Shown here: positions 8,251 to 16,522 of the stretch, piece after piece | Numbering within the stretch: the first letter of the stretch is position 1 | How the letters are laid out: every line of letters begins with the position of its first letter | Origin: an uncultured Anaerolineales bacterium | GTDB lineage: Bacteria; Chloroflexota; Anaerolineae; Anaerolineales; Villigracilaceae | DNA length: 47,571 bases | Assembly (NCBI GenBank): GCA_937960595.1 | Contig: CALGPL010000017.1 | Span: 1-47,571 of the forward strand | Direction of reading: 5' to 3' | Notes under the pieces: model-generated | What the model saw: the letters and a program-made list of their open reading frames with translations, nothing else | Told to the model about the DNA's origin: nothing | Database searches by the model: none | Translations under genes and position numbers: made by a program

Positions 8251-9272
8251 AAGATTTGCTCGGCGTTCTCGAAATAGACCTTGCGCAGCACGTCATCGGG
8301 CAAAAAGATGCCGTAGGCGTACCAGCGTCCCTGGAGCGGAATTGCGCTGTCGTTGTAGTTGAAGTACTCGTCGTCGGTCTCCAGGAAGCGGTAGATGACG
8401 CGGTAGGCTTCGGGGGAAGGGCCCATGTCGGAGCCGAACAGGATGCGATCTTGATATTGGATGAAAAAACGCCGCGCCGTGTAGGGCTGGCGGCCGAGTT
8501 CGCCGATGCGGGCGGAAATGTCCACAAAGTAGTTCGGGCAATCATCGAGCATCTCCCCCACCCAGGCCAGGTTTTCGGCGTAACAGCCCACATGGGCGCC
8601 GATGAAGGTGGTGCGCGGATGGCGCTTTACCAGGCGATGGAGGCCCTCTAGGATGTGCAGGAAGGGCGGGAAGGGCGGGCTGGTGAAGGCCCAGTCGGGG
8701 TGCTGGCCGAGTTCCTCCCAGCGCTCGTTGGTCTCGTCTATCGGGTCGAAGAAAGCGACCGGGTCGGCGACGTGGATGACGACCGGCAGGCCGAGTTCGC
8801 CAGCCGTTTGCCAGAGCGGATCGAGGCGCGGGTCATCGACTGCGACGAGTGTGCCGTGATGGTCGCGGACGTGCAGGCCGAAGCCCTTCCAAATCTTCAG
8901 GCCCTCGGCGCCGCGCTCCTTCTGGACCCTGAGCCTGCCTGCCGCCCATTCGGGGAAGGCCTCGCCCAGTTCGGGCCACTTGCTCCAGTCCACGCCGCCG
9001 AAGATGAGGAAGCGCTCGGGGGCTTGGGTTTTGAAGTAATCCAGATGAGCGTGGAGGATGTCCTCGCCCCAGCCGCCGTCCAGGTCCACGTAGCGGACGA
9101 CGCCGGCTTCATCGAGCAGGTCGAGCAGTTGGGCGAGCGGTTTTTTGTCCCAACCGCCGCCGAACGGTTCGCCGAGGTGATTGTGGGCGTCGAAGGCGGG
9201 GAAGCGCGGCCGCTCGACCAGGGTGGCCTTGGTGACGAGTTGAGAGCGAGGGCGGAAGTTCTCCAATAACAT
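8238..9272 (-). CDS. amidohydrolase family 2 protein
   Basis: A 344-residue metal-dependent hydrolase of the amidohydrolase-2 TIM-barrel group. The N-terminal FDAHNHLGEPFGG gives the HxH metal ligands; LPVVIHVADP gives a third His, TFIGAHVGCYAENL a fourth and ILFGSDMGPSPEAYR the barrel Asp. This group contains decarboxylases, lactonases and hydrolases acting on small carbonyl compounds. It is not NagA-like, so a role as deacetylase is not supported by its motifs. Its place between repressor and SIS gene suggests it works on a sugar lactone or related intermediate, but the substrate is unknown. It ends in SHR, where the last codons and the stop come from a dispersed repeat. Confidence 0.75.
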   Translation of the reverse strand: MLLENFRPRSQLVTKATLVERPRFPAFDAHNHLGEPFGGGWDKKPLAQLLDLLDEAGVVRYVDLDGGWGEDILHAHLDYFKTQAPERFLIFGGVDWSKWPELGEAFPEWAAGRLRVQKERGAEGLKIWKGFGLHVRDHHGTLVAVDDPRLDPLWQTAGELGLPVVIHVADPVAFFDPIDETNERWEELGQHPDWAFTSPPFPPFLHILEGLHRLVKRHPRTTFIGAHVGCYAENLAWVGEMLDDCPNYFVDISARIGELGRQPYTARRFFIQYQDRILFGSDMGPSPEAYRVIYRFLETDDEYFNYNDSAIPLQGRWYAYGIFLPDDVLRKVYFENAEQILSHR

Positions 9273-9417
9273 CGTTGTAGTCGGGTAGTCAGATAGTCGG
9301 ATAGTCGGATAGTCGGTAGTCGAATGGTCGGATAGTCAGGGGTCGGATAGTCGGATGGTCGGCAGCCGCCGGTTGAATCGTCCCATCGTCAGACTATAAG
9401 ACTATGAGACTATCACT
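9273..9417. repeat. TAGTC-unit repeat array
   Basis: About ten degenerate copies of a GATAGTCG-like unit fill 9278-9362 on the plus strand. The inverse unit (GACTAT) is present three times at 9391-9413. The right end forms the last codons and TAG stop of the DeoR gene. A related inverted element lies at 47275-47320. No gene is seen in this gap. Confidence 0.75.
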
Positions 9418-10175
9418 CTTATCCCGCGTTCGCGCAGGGCGTCGAGGAAGTCGGACGGGGCGGCCGAGTCGGTGACGAGGGTGTGGACGCTTTCGAGCGG
9501 GGCCAGGCGGGCGGCGGCGGCGCGTCCGAGTTTGGTGTGGTCGGCGACGATGATGATTTCCTGGCCGGCTTTCAGGATGGCGCGGTCGGTCATCGTTTCG
9601 GGCAGGTAGTCGTTGGTCAGGCCGTGTTCGAGGCTGATGGCGCGCGTGCCGATGATGACCTTGTCGGCGCGCACTTCGGCCAGCGCCTGCTCGGTGATGT
9701 GGCCGATGAAGGAGAGTTCGCTGTCACGCAGCATCCCGCCCAGGCAGATGACCTGGATGTTCTCCAGCCCGGCCAGGGCGTTGATGACCGGCAGGGAGTT
9801 GGTGATGACGGTCAGGGGGTTGCGCGTCCGCAGGGCGCGGGCTGCCTCCAGCACAGTGCTGCCGGAGCCGAGGAAGACCGTCTCGCCGTCCTGGACGAGG
9901 GCGGCGGCGGCCAGCCCGATGCGGATCTTCTCGGCGGCTTGTTCGCGTTCGCGCTGCAAGATGGGGGCTTCGGGCGGGGCCTCGCTGAGGGCGATCGCGC
10001 CGCCGTGCACGCGCTGCAACTTGCCCTGCTCGGCCAGCGCGTCGAGGTCGCGGCGGGCGGTGGCCTCGCTGACCTCGAAGGTTTCGCAGAGTTCGGCCAC
10101 GCTGATGCGCTGGCTGCGGGCCAGGATTTGCAGGATTTGGGTCTGGCGTTCAGGACTGGAGAGGGAATTGTTCAT
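9402..10175 (-). CDS. DeoR family transcriptional repressor
   Basis: A 257-residue regulator. The N-terminal winged HTH reads RISVAELCETFEVSEATARRDL (split: RISVAELCETFEVS then EATARRDL), followed by GKLQRVHGGAI, the DeoR signature. The C-terminal half is a sugar-phosphate sensor domain related to ribose isomerase, with VFLGSGSTVLEAARAL and TNSLPVINALAG. DeoR, GlpR and AgaR proteins bind a phosphorylated sugar and then release DNA. It is the first gene of the catabolic operon and most likely represses it. A strong inverted repeat lies just upstream of its start (10177-10245). Its last codons and stop are made from a TAGTC repeat unit. Confidence 0.92.
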   Translation of the reverse strand: MNNSLSSPERQTQILQILARSQRISVAELCETFEVSEATARRDLDALAEQGKLQRVHGGAIALSEAPPEAPILQREREQAAEKIRIGLAAAALVQDGETVFLGSGSTVLEAARALRTRNPLTVITNSLPVINALAGLENIQVICLGGMLRDSELSFIGHITEQALAEVRADKVIIGTRAISLEHGLTNDYLPETMTDRAILKAGQEIIIVADHTKLGRAAAARLAPLESVHTLVTDSAAPSDFLDALRERGIRVIVS

Positions 10176-10176
10176 C

Positions 10177-10245
10177 GAAATCGCTCATAATAAATCATAA
10201 TCATTCAAATTCAATCATATTCTCGCGTGTTTTATGAGCGATTTC
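10177..10245. promoter_or_regulatory. candidate operator of the catabolic operon
   Basis: Perfect 14-bp inverted arms, GAAATCGCTCATAA (10177-10190) and TTATGAGCGATTTC (10232-10245), flank an AT-rich core with ATCAT repeats. It begins 1 nt upstream of the DeoR start. The core would hold the promoter, and the two arms would suit binding of a dimeric or tetrameric DeoR repressor with looping. Confidence 0.65.
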
Positions 10246-10300
10246 AAGTGACAAATGTCATGAATCGAGCGCAAAGGAGAGAAGCGCCTATCCCAACCGT

Positions 10301-10357
10301 CTAGGCAAACTGGCGGCCATCTGACCGCCAGTTTTTTGTCTCTGCCATTTTGGGGCG
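10301..10357 (+). terminator. terminator-like cassette, copy 1 (no gene upstream on this strand)
   Basis: AACTGGCGG (10308-10316) pairs with CCGCCAGTT (10325-10333), followed by a T run. The 57-nt segment is nearly identical to 24955-25010, including both flanks. Here it faces the plus direction although no plus-strand gene precedes it. Confidence 0.65.
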
Positions 10358-10433
10358 CTGTTTGACCTTTTTGCAGGAACTGCCTAGCCGCCGCATCAGA
10401 GCCGCGGCTCGATGGCGAAAAATGCCAAGACGT

Positions 10434-10500
10434 ATCCGCAGATTGCGCAGATCACGCCGATTTTTCTCTCTTTTCCGCGCAATCTGTGAAATCTGTGGAT
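10434..10500. repeat. imperfect inverted repeat, CAGATT type
   Basis: ATCCGCAGATT at 10434-10444 matches the inverse of AATCTGTGGAT at the right end with one wobble. A second CAGAT/ATCTG pair lies inside. It looks like a remnant of a widely dispersed hairpin repeat. Confidence 0.5.
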
Positions 10501-10552
10501 GAGGAGGTAGGCCGTTACTTTTTGCATGCCTTTTTAGCGCCTCGGCGTTGAT

Positions 10553-11698
10553 TCACGGGCGTGTGCCGAGCGTTACGGTCACGTCCACCTGTTCACCGCC
10601 GCGCAGCACGGTCAGGGTGACCGTATCGCCGGGGGATTTGTTGAGGGTCAGGTAACTGACCAGGTCGTCGAAGAGGTGGATCGGCTGACCATCCACAGCG
10701 ACGATCAGATCGCCGCCTTTGTTGATGGAGCCGTAGTTGGGGATGGTGATCCGCTCGCTGCCGGCGCGAAGGCCCGCCTGCTCCGAGGGGCCGCCGCTGA
10801 CCACGTTCGTGACGTAGGCGCCGGTGAAACGCGGCAACTCGAGCGCTTCGATCACCGGCAGCGGCAGGTTGTCGACCGCCGCGATGCCGAGATAGGGATA
10901 GTCGAAGCGGCCGTTGGCGATCAGGGCCGGCACGACCCGCTTGGCGACGTTGATCGAGATGGCAAAGCCGATGCCCGAATTGACCGGCTCGCCTGAGTCG
11001 GTGTAGCCTTCGGTGCGAATGGCGCGGTTGACGCCGATGACTTCGCCCCTCAGGTTGAGCAGCGGCCCGCCCGAATTGCCGGGATTGAGCGGCGCGTCGG
11101 TCTGGATGATATCGCCTGCCGTGAAATAGCCGCTCGTTGTCGCCTGAACGTTGGAAGGCAGGTTGCGCCCCAGCGCCGAAATGACCCCGGTGGTCATCGT
11201 GCCTTCCAGGCCGAAGGGATTGCCGATGGCGACCACAATTTGGCCGACCCGCAGGGTGCTCGAATCGCCCAGCGTCAGCGGGTGCAGTTCTTCCGCCGGC
11301 ACGTCCACGCGGATGACGGCCAGATCGGAATGCGGATCCGCTCCCACTACCTCGCCATAGGTCTTGTAGCCGGAGGGGAAGTCCACCTCGACGCGGGTCG
11401 CCCCCTCGACCACATGCTGGTTGGTGACGATGTACCCATCGGCGCTGTACACCCAGCCCGAGCCGAGCGAGCCGCCGCTGGCGGTGGTCGTGCGAATGGT
11501 CACCACGCCCGGGTTGACCTGTTCGTAGAGCGAGGTCAGGGCGTTCTCCTCGCCCGCCAGGTCCACCGAGAGGGGCTGAGCGGCCGAGGGGGCCTCAATC
11601 ACCGCCGGCTGGGTAACCGTCGGCGGCGCCGAACCGCAGGCCAGAACGGAGGCGGTCAGCACGATCAAAAGTACCGTTAAAAGCATTCTGGATTTCAT
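10553..11698 (-). CDS. HtrA/DegP-like serine protease with PDZ domain, lipoprotein
   Basis: A 381-residue protease. The signal peptide ends in a lipobox (SVLAC), so it is predicted to be anchored outside the membrane. The catalytic triad is visible: His in TNQHVV (about residue 95), Asp in HSDLAVI (about 125) and Ser in GNSGGP (about 209). A PDZ domain follows from about residue 275 with YLGIAAV, a VVSGGPSEQAGLRAG segment and GDLIVAVDG. Such proteins degrade or hold misfolded secreted proteins. The start at 11698 is chosen because AGAGGAG precedes it and the signal begins at once; the longer ORF has no site. It follows the dnaJ-like gene in the same direction. Confidence 0.93.
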   Translation of the reverse strand: MKSRMLLTVLLIVLTASVLACGSAPPTVTQPAVIEAPSAAQPLSVDLAGEENALTSLYEQVNPGVVTIRTTTASGGSLGSGWVYSADGYIVTNQHVVEGATRVEVDFPSGYKTYGEVVGADPHSDLAVIRVDVPAEELHPLTLGDSSTLRVGQIVVAIGNPFGLEGTMTTGVISALGRNLPSNVQATTSGYFTAGDIIQTDAPLNPGNSGGPLLNLRGEVIGVNRAIRTEGYTDSGEPVNSGIGFAISINVAKRVVPALIANGRFDYPYLGIAAVDNLPLPVIEALELPRFTGAYVTNVVSGGPSEQAGLRAGSERITIPNYGSINKGGDLIVAVDGQPIHLFDDLVSYLTLNKSPGDTVTLTVLRGGEQVDVTVTLGTRP

Positions 11699-11718
11699 CG
11701 TTTCTCCTCTTAGAAAGG

Positions 11719-11837
11719 GTCTGAAAAGTCTTCGGGAGCCACAGATAAACACCAATTTTTCGGACGAGAAGCCGGTTGTGAGTTGCCAAAATCCCTTTTA
11801 TCCGTGTTCCTCTGTGGTTGAGGACGAATTTTCAGAC
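11719..11837. repeat. long imperfect inverted repeat between the dnaJ-like and htrA-like genes
   Basis: Outer arms GTCTGAAAA (11719-11727) and TTTTCAGAC (11829-11837) enclose inner arms CCACAGA (11739-11745) and TCTGTGG (11811-11817), with further pairing of AACAC to GTGTT. The 119-nt segment could fold as one hairpin and carries the CACAGAT-type unit also seen at 8221-8250. Confidence 0.6.
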
Positions 11838-11845
11838 TCTCTTTT

Positions 11846-12739
11846 TTAGGAAGGACGCAGGCGACGGGCCTGTTCCAACAGGGACTTTTGTTGAGGGGTG
11901 AGTTGTTTGGGAATCTGGACCCGGACGCGCACGTACAGGTCGCCCTTGACCTGCGGGTTGCGCAGATGCGGCATGCCGCGTCCGGCCAGGCGAAACAACT
12001 GGTCGGGCTGGGTGCCGGGCGGGATGGTCAGCAGCACCTTGCCGGTGACGGTATGGACCTCGGCCTCGCCGCCCAGGATGGCCGTAAAGACATCGATCGT
12101 CACCTCGGTATGCAGATCGTTGCCATCCCGCTCGAGAAAGGGATCCTCGGCCACATTGAGCACCAGGTACAGGTCGCCGGGCTTGCCATCCGGGCCGAGC
12201 GGGCCGGCGCCGGGGACGCGGACCTTGGTGCCGGTGCGCGCCCCGGGCGGCAGGGTGACCTCGATCCGGCGGCCGCCGACCTGCAGGTGGCGGGTGGTGC
12301 CGGTATAGGCTTCCTTCAGGCTGATGGTCACGGCCAGTTGGGAGGCGTCTGCCGGCCGGGCGCGGCCGCGCACCGTCCCGCCCATCCCGCCGAAGATGCT
12401 GCGGAAGAAGTCGGAGAACAGACCCTCGCCGAAGAGATCCTCGAGGTCAATGCCGCCGGTGGAGGTAGTCCATTGGCCCCAGTTGAAGTCGCCCGGCGCG
12501 CCGGACTGCCGCCAGCGGAAGTACTCGTCGCCGAGTTGATCGTAGCGGGCGCGCTTCTGCGGATCGCTCAGCACCTGGTAGGCCTCGTTGATTTCCTTGA
12601 AGCGCTCCTCGGCGTTCTTGTCGCCGGGATTGCGGTCGGGATGGTATTGCATGGCCAATTTGCGATAGGCCGACTTGATTTCGTCGGTGCTGGCCTTGCG
12701 ATCGACGCCGAGGATCTTGTAGTAGTCCTTGTATTCCAT
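11846..12739 (-). CDS. DnaJ-family co-chaperone, CbpA type
   Basis: A 297-residue protein. Residues 1-70 are a J domain with [11 protein letters not shown], the HPD motif in QYHPDRNPG and [14 protein letters not shown] Gly/Phe-rich part follows ([18 protein letters not shown]), then two C-terminal substrate-binding domains with the [10 protein letters not shown] and [13 protein letters not shown] segments. The four-repeat zinc finger of classical DnaJ is absent, as in CbpA. It stimulates DnaK ATPase and delivers substrates. The start at 12739 has GAGGTG close upstream and gives the standard beginning. No dnaK or grpE is nearby. Confidence 0.92.
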   Translation of the reverse strand: MEYKDYYKILGVDRKASTDEIKSAYRKLAMQYHPDRNPGDKNAEERFKEINEAYQVLSDPQKRARYDQLGDEYFRWRQSGAPGDFNWGQWTTSTGGIDLEDLFGEGLFSDFFRSIFGGMGGTVRGRARPADASQLAVTISLKEAYTGTTRHLQVGGRRIEVTLPPGARTGTKVRVPGAGPLGPDGKPGDLYLVLNVAEDPFLERDGNDLHTEVTIDVFTAILGGEAEVHTVTGKVLLTIPPGTQPDQLFRLAGRGMPHLRNPQVKGDLYVRVRVQIPKQLTPQQKSLLEQARRLRPS

Positions 12740-12857
12740 ACACCTCACCCGTTGTCCTATTCTAGGCCGTCGGCAGGGGAGAGTCAAGCGCCGCGGACGG
12801 TGATCTTATCCAATTCTAACGCATCTCATTTGCTCTTAAGTCATTTGACTGGATCGG

Positions 12858-12940
12858 CAATCCTCTGCACTGCCAAAGCGCCAAAGACTGTTCTGGGCGA
12901 ATTCAGGAGGCTCTTGGTGTTCTTCGCGTCTTGGCGGGGA
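12858..12940. repeat. imperfect inverted repeat of GCCAAAG/CTTGGCG type
   Basis: TGCCAAAGCGCCAAAGA at the left is matched inversely by TCTTCGCGTCTTGGCG at the right. It lies in the non-coding gap before the LOG-family gene and resembles common dispersed hairpin repeats. No gene is seen in 12740-13020. Confidence 0.45.
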
Positions 12941-13020
12941 TGACGGCTGGAGTCCATTGGCGATTCTTCGGCCTGGCAGTATACTCGCCGCTGAAGCCAA
13001 AATCTTCTCCCGAGGTCATC

Positions 13021-13602
13021 ATGAAATCCATTTGCGTCTATTGCGGCTCTGCCGACCAGGTCCCCGAACCATATTTGCAGGCTGCCCGCCGGATGGGCGC
13101 TGCCCTCGCCAGGCGCGGCCTGACTCTCGTCTACGGCGGCGGCAAGACCGGCCTGATGGGCGCCCTGGCCGACGCCGTCCTGGCGGCCGGCGGCCAGGCC
13201 GTGGGCGTCATCGTCGAGACGATGAACACGCCCGCCCTGGCCCATGCCCGCCTGACCCGCATGGAGGTTGCCCCTACCATCCACCAGCGCAAGGCGCGCA
13301 TGTACGCCCTGGCCGACGGCTACATTGCCCTGCCCGGCGGTTACGGCACCCTGGACGAACTGTTCGAGACCCTGACCTGGGCGCAAATCGGCGAACATGC
13401 CAAACCGGTCGGCCTGCTCGACGTGGACGGTTACTATCAGCCTCTTCTGGCCATGTTGGACAAGGCCACTGCCGAGGGATTCATCTTCCCTGAACACCGC
13501 CGCGCCCTGCTCTACGCCGCCGACCCCGACGGCCTGCTCGATGCCATGCAGGTCTTCGACCCGCCTGTGGAGGCCGTCCGGCGTTGGATGCGGCAGGATT
13601 AG
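13021..13602 (+). CDS. LOG family protein (nucleoside monophosphate phosphoribohydrolase)
   Basis: A 193-residue Rossmann-fold protein. It has VYGGGKTGLMGALAD near residue 36 and PGGYGTLDELFE near 104, the two nucleotide-binding signatures of the LOG family (TIGR00730). Studied members remove ribose 5-phosphate from AMP-type nucleotides, including cytokinin precursors. In bacteria this group is linked to nucleotide salvage and cytokinin-like release. The start at 13021 follows GAGG weakly and gives the usual MKSICVYCGS beginning; the longer ORF has no family match. It stands alone between convergent or divergent neighbours. Confidence 0.9.
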   Translation: MKSICVYCGSADQVPEPYLQAARRMGAALARRGLTLVYGGGKTGLMGALADAVLAAGGQAVGVIVETMNTPALAHARLTRMEVAPTIHQRKARMYALADGYIALPGGYGTLDELFETLTWAQIGEHAKPVGLLDVDGYYQPLLAMLDKATAEGFIFPEHRRALLYAADPDGLLDAMQVFDPPVEAVRRWMRQD

Positions 13603-13728
13603 CAGACCCCCTGTCACCGCGGTCTTCGCTCATCTCCAGCCTGAAATTGATTAACCTGGGAATCGGCGCTATTCGCCTGTTGACCGGCCTCTTCCGGCCG
13701 TGAGGCGAGGGGCAGCCGCCGAACAAGG

Positions 13729-16521
13729 TCAACGTTCGACCGTGAATGTGACCTCGGCCTCGGCGGTGTTGCCGACCCGGTCGGCGGCGACCACGCGCAG
13801 GGTGTGATCGCCGCGCCGCGCCGTCCAGGCGAAGGTGAACGGTTCGCTCGTCAGGGTGGCCAGCCGGCGGCCGTCGAGGAAGAACGTCACCTGCGCCAGG
13901 TACGGATCGCTGGCCTGGGCCTGGAAGATCACCTGCGGCTCGGCCTGCGAGTCGACCGTCTGGGCCGGCTGTGGATAGAGAATGGCCACCTGCGGCGGTG
14001 TGTTGTCCACCGCCACCTGGGTCACCGCCTGGCGGACGCGCTGGCCCTCGTAGAGGACCAGCAGCCGCAGGGCGTAGAGCCCGTCCAGGCCGCGCGTGTC
14101 CCAGACTGCCAGGCGGCCCTCGGTGACCGGGGCGGTGTAATCGCTGCCGATCTGAATCCAGGCCGAGGGGTTCAGGCCCTGGCCATACTCGAGACGGTAC
14201 GAGACGAAGCCCTCGCCACCCGCCGCCCCGCTGATCACGACCTCGCCGTGCACATCGGCGAACAACTCGGGCGAGGTGATGTGCGCCTCGGCCAGCGGCG
14301 GCTGCGGCTGGATCGAATCGTAGGCGGTCGGCGGGACCGGCAAGCCCTCCGCCTCGGCCCAAGCGCGCGCCTCGGCCGGCACCATCAAGTAGACGCGGCT
14401 CTCGATCAGTTCGGAGGGAGTGAAAACGGTCGCCAGCAGGCCGGTCTCGCGGTTGATTTCATAGACGCGGTAGAGCGTATCGGCCTGGACCGGCTCGCTG
14501 CCCGCCAGGAAGACCTCGCCGACCACGTTCGGGCAGACGGCGGTCGGCAGCAGGCCCGACGGGTCGCAGACCGAGCGCGTCACGATGCCGGGCGGCGTCT
14601 CCCATTGAGCGGGCGGCAGGCCGAGCACCGCCTGACGCAGGAGGGCATTCCACAAGCCGCCCGAAACCGCCCGCATCCCCGACCCTTTGCCGGCATCGGC
14701 CCAGACGACCACCAGCCGGTCGGGGGTATAGCCGACCGTCCAGGCGGACGAATCGGAGGCAGAGCCGCCCTGTTTGACGGCGGCCGGGAAGCCGACCTCC
14801 AGCGGGTTGCCGCGGCCGAGCGAAGGCCAGCGGGCGGTCTCGTCGCTGAGGACATGATTGATGAGATAGGCCAGTTCGGGCGAGACTACCGCCTGGGCGT
14901 GGGGGGTGCGCCAGTCGGCCCAGACCGCGCCGTCCACGCCGGTCACGGTCAGGACGCTCACCGGGCGGATTTCGCTGCCGGCCAGGGCGCGGCCGGCGCG
15001 TTGCCCCTCGGCCGCGAAGACGGCGTAGGCCCCGCCCAGATCGAGGGGGGAGAGAAGCACATTGCCGGCCAGCAGATCCGTCCCTTCTGGCAGAGAAAGG
15101 CCAAAAGGCTCGGTCAGACGCAGCACACTCTCCGCACCGAACCGATCCAACAAGTGAGCAGCCGGCGGCAAATAATCATTGGCCAGGGCCAGGCGCAGGC
15201 GCAGCGGGCCGCGGTACTGACCGTCGAAGTTGGCGACTGAGCCGGGAATATCCCAGGCCAGGCTGGCCGGGCTGGCGCCGCGCGTGAAGGCGGTCAGATA
15301 AACGAAGGGGGTCAGAATGGTGCCGCCCGGATGCGACAGGAGCGCCGCCGACTCGCCGCTCGCATACGTATCGCCGACGGCAGCCAGCACCTGCCCGCGG
15401 CGCGGATCGAGGATCAGGGCGCTGGCCGACCCCTCCGGCAGGGTCGGCGCCGGCGAGAGGGCCGGCAGCAGACGGGCGCCGCTGCATTCGGCCGCCGGCG
15501 CCTCATCCCGCCCGGCCAGGCGCGAGACCTGCGTCTGGACAATGCAAGCGGCCTGGACCTGCAAATCATAGTCCAGGCTGGTGACGATGACCAGTCCGCC
15601 GCGTTCCACCCGCCCGCCGCCGAAGACCGTCTCCAACTGGCCGAGGCTGAGGGCAACGAAGGCGGGGGCAAACGGCGCTTCCGCCTCGGGGTAAGACATC
15701 AGCACCGGCAGGTGGCCGACTTCCTGGTTGAATTCCTCGGGGGAGAGCAGGCCGAGGGCCAGCATGGCGCGCAGGGTTTCCTGGCGGCGTTGTTCGGCAG
15801 CCTGAGGCGCGTCGACCGGATTGAGGGCCGGGGCGGCGGCCACCGCCGCCAGCATGGCGCACTCGCTGCGGTCGAGTTCGGCAGCCGACTTGCCAAAATA
15901 CCACTGCGCCGCGGCTTCCGCCCCGTAGGCGTAATTCCCATAGTCGGCGCTGTTCAGGTACCATTCCAGCACCTGCGTCCGCCCGTAACGGGCGGTCAGT
16001 TGGCCGGCCAGCAGGCGCTCGCGGACGGCGCGCCGAAGGGAGGGCGGCTCGTTCCACAGGAGCAGGTCCGAAACCAGTTTCTGGGCGAGGGTCGGGTGAC
16101 TGTCCGGATCGCGCCAGCCCGTCAGGCGATAGCCGGGGCTGCGCCAGAATCCCGGCTCCGACACCGCGACGGCGGCATTCAGACAGGCTTGCGGAAAGCG
16201 GTGGTAGGGCAGAAAGGTGCGCGGGGCGTCGCTGGGGGCCAGGACGCGCAGCAGGCGCGTCCCGCTACGGTCGTACAGGCGGGTCGGCTGGCGCAGCAGG
16301 CCGGTTTGCGGATCGAGCAGGACGGGGAGGGCCTCGAGGGAAGGCAGGTCGCCGGTCAGGTCGGCGTAGGCCAGGCCGGCGGCCAGCAAGAGAACGACCA
16401 GCAGGGTGGTCGCAAGAAAGCCGAAGCCGAAGAAGATCTGGCGGGCGCGGCCTTCGGCGCTGCGACGGCGGCGGTCGCGGCGCTGACGGCGCTGACGGAT
16501 GATGGTCAGGGTGGAAGACAT
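13729..16521 (-). CDS. class A penicillin-binding protein with degenerate catalytic motifs
   Basis: A 930-residue protein: a very basic N-terminus, one membrane anchor (about residues 30-52), a GT51 transglycosylase-like domain, a transpeptidase-like domain and C-terminal Ig-like modules. In GT51 the EDxxFxxH motif is reduced to SEPGFWRSPG and GGSTITQQ to HPTLAQKL, though the RRAVRE motif and YLNSADYGNYAYGAEAAA region remain. In the transpeptidase the SxxK serine site reads PGGTILTPF (398-406) and KTG reads KQG (583-585), so acyl-enzyme formation looks impossible. The frame is intact over 930 codons, so it is not a decayed gene. The start at 16521 lies 1 nt after the folP stop. It may serve as a scaffold or regulator of wall synthesis (inference). 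Confidence 0.85.
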   Translation of the reverse strand: MSSTLTIIRQRRQRRDRRRRSAEGRARQIFFGFGFLATTLLVVLLLAAGLAYADLTGDLPSLEALPVLLDPQTGLLRQPTRLYDRSGTRLLRVLAPSDAPRTFLPYHRFPQACLNAAVAVSEPGFWRSPGYRLTGWRDPDSHPTLAQKLVSDLLLWNEPPSLRRAVRERLLAGQLTARYGRTQVLEWYLNSADYGNYAYGAEAAAQWYFGKSAAELDRSECAMLAAVAAAPALNPVDAPQAAEQRRQETLRAMLALGLLSPEEFNQEVGHLPVLMSYPEAEAPFAPAFVALSLGQLETVFGGGRVERGGLVIVTSLDYDLQVQAACIVQTQVSRLAGRDEAPAAECSGARLLPALSPAPTLPEGSASALILDPRRGQVLAAVGDTYASGESAALLSHPGGTILTPFVYLTAFTRGASPASLAWDIPGSVANFDGQYRGPLRLRLALANDYLPPAAHLLDRFGAESVLRLTEPFGLSLPEGTDLLAGNVLLSPLDLGGAYAVFAAEGQRAGRALAGSEIRPVSVLTVTGVDGAVWADWRTPHAQAVVSPELAYLINHVLSDETARWPSLGRGNPLEVGFPAAVKQGGSASDSSAWTVGYTPDRLVVVWADAGKGSGMRAVSGGLWNALLRQAVLGLPPAQWETPPGIVTRSVCDPSGLLPTAVCPNVVGEVFLAGSEPVQADTLYRVYEINRETGLLATVFTPSELIESRVYLMVPAEARAWAEAEGLPVPPTAYDSIQPQPPLAEAHITSPELFADVHGEVVISGAAGGEGFVSYRLEYGQGLNPSAWIQIGSDYTAPVTEGRLAVWDTRGLDGLYALRLLVLYEGQRVRQAVTQVAVDNTPPQVAILYPQPAQTVDSQAEPQVIFQAQASDPYLAQVTFFLDGRRLATLTSEPFTFAWTARRGDHTLRVVAADRVGNTAEAEVTFTVER

Positions 16522-16522
16522 G

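Larger units (their letters stand above)
10246..10552. other. intergenic region, repeats only
   Basis: No convincing gene is seen between the operator and the HtrA stop. It holds a terminator-like cassette (10301-10357) and an imperfect inverted CAGATT-type repeat (10434-10500). The rest shows no clear structure. Confidence 0.6.

Noticed and set aside
8238-9272. The amidohydrolase as an N-acetylgalactosamine-6-phosphate deacetylase
   Set aside because: Its motifs (AHNHLG, IHVADP, FGSDMG) fit amidohydrolase group 2, not the NagA/AgaA group.
9278-9362. The TAGTC array as a CRISPR array
   Set aside because: Units are 8-9 nt and adjacent, without unique spacers of 25-40 nt, and no cas gene is in the window.
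13729-16521. The PBP-like gene as a frameshifted pseudogene
   Set aside because: The frame is open through 930 codons with complete domain order; only motif residues are changed.
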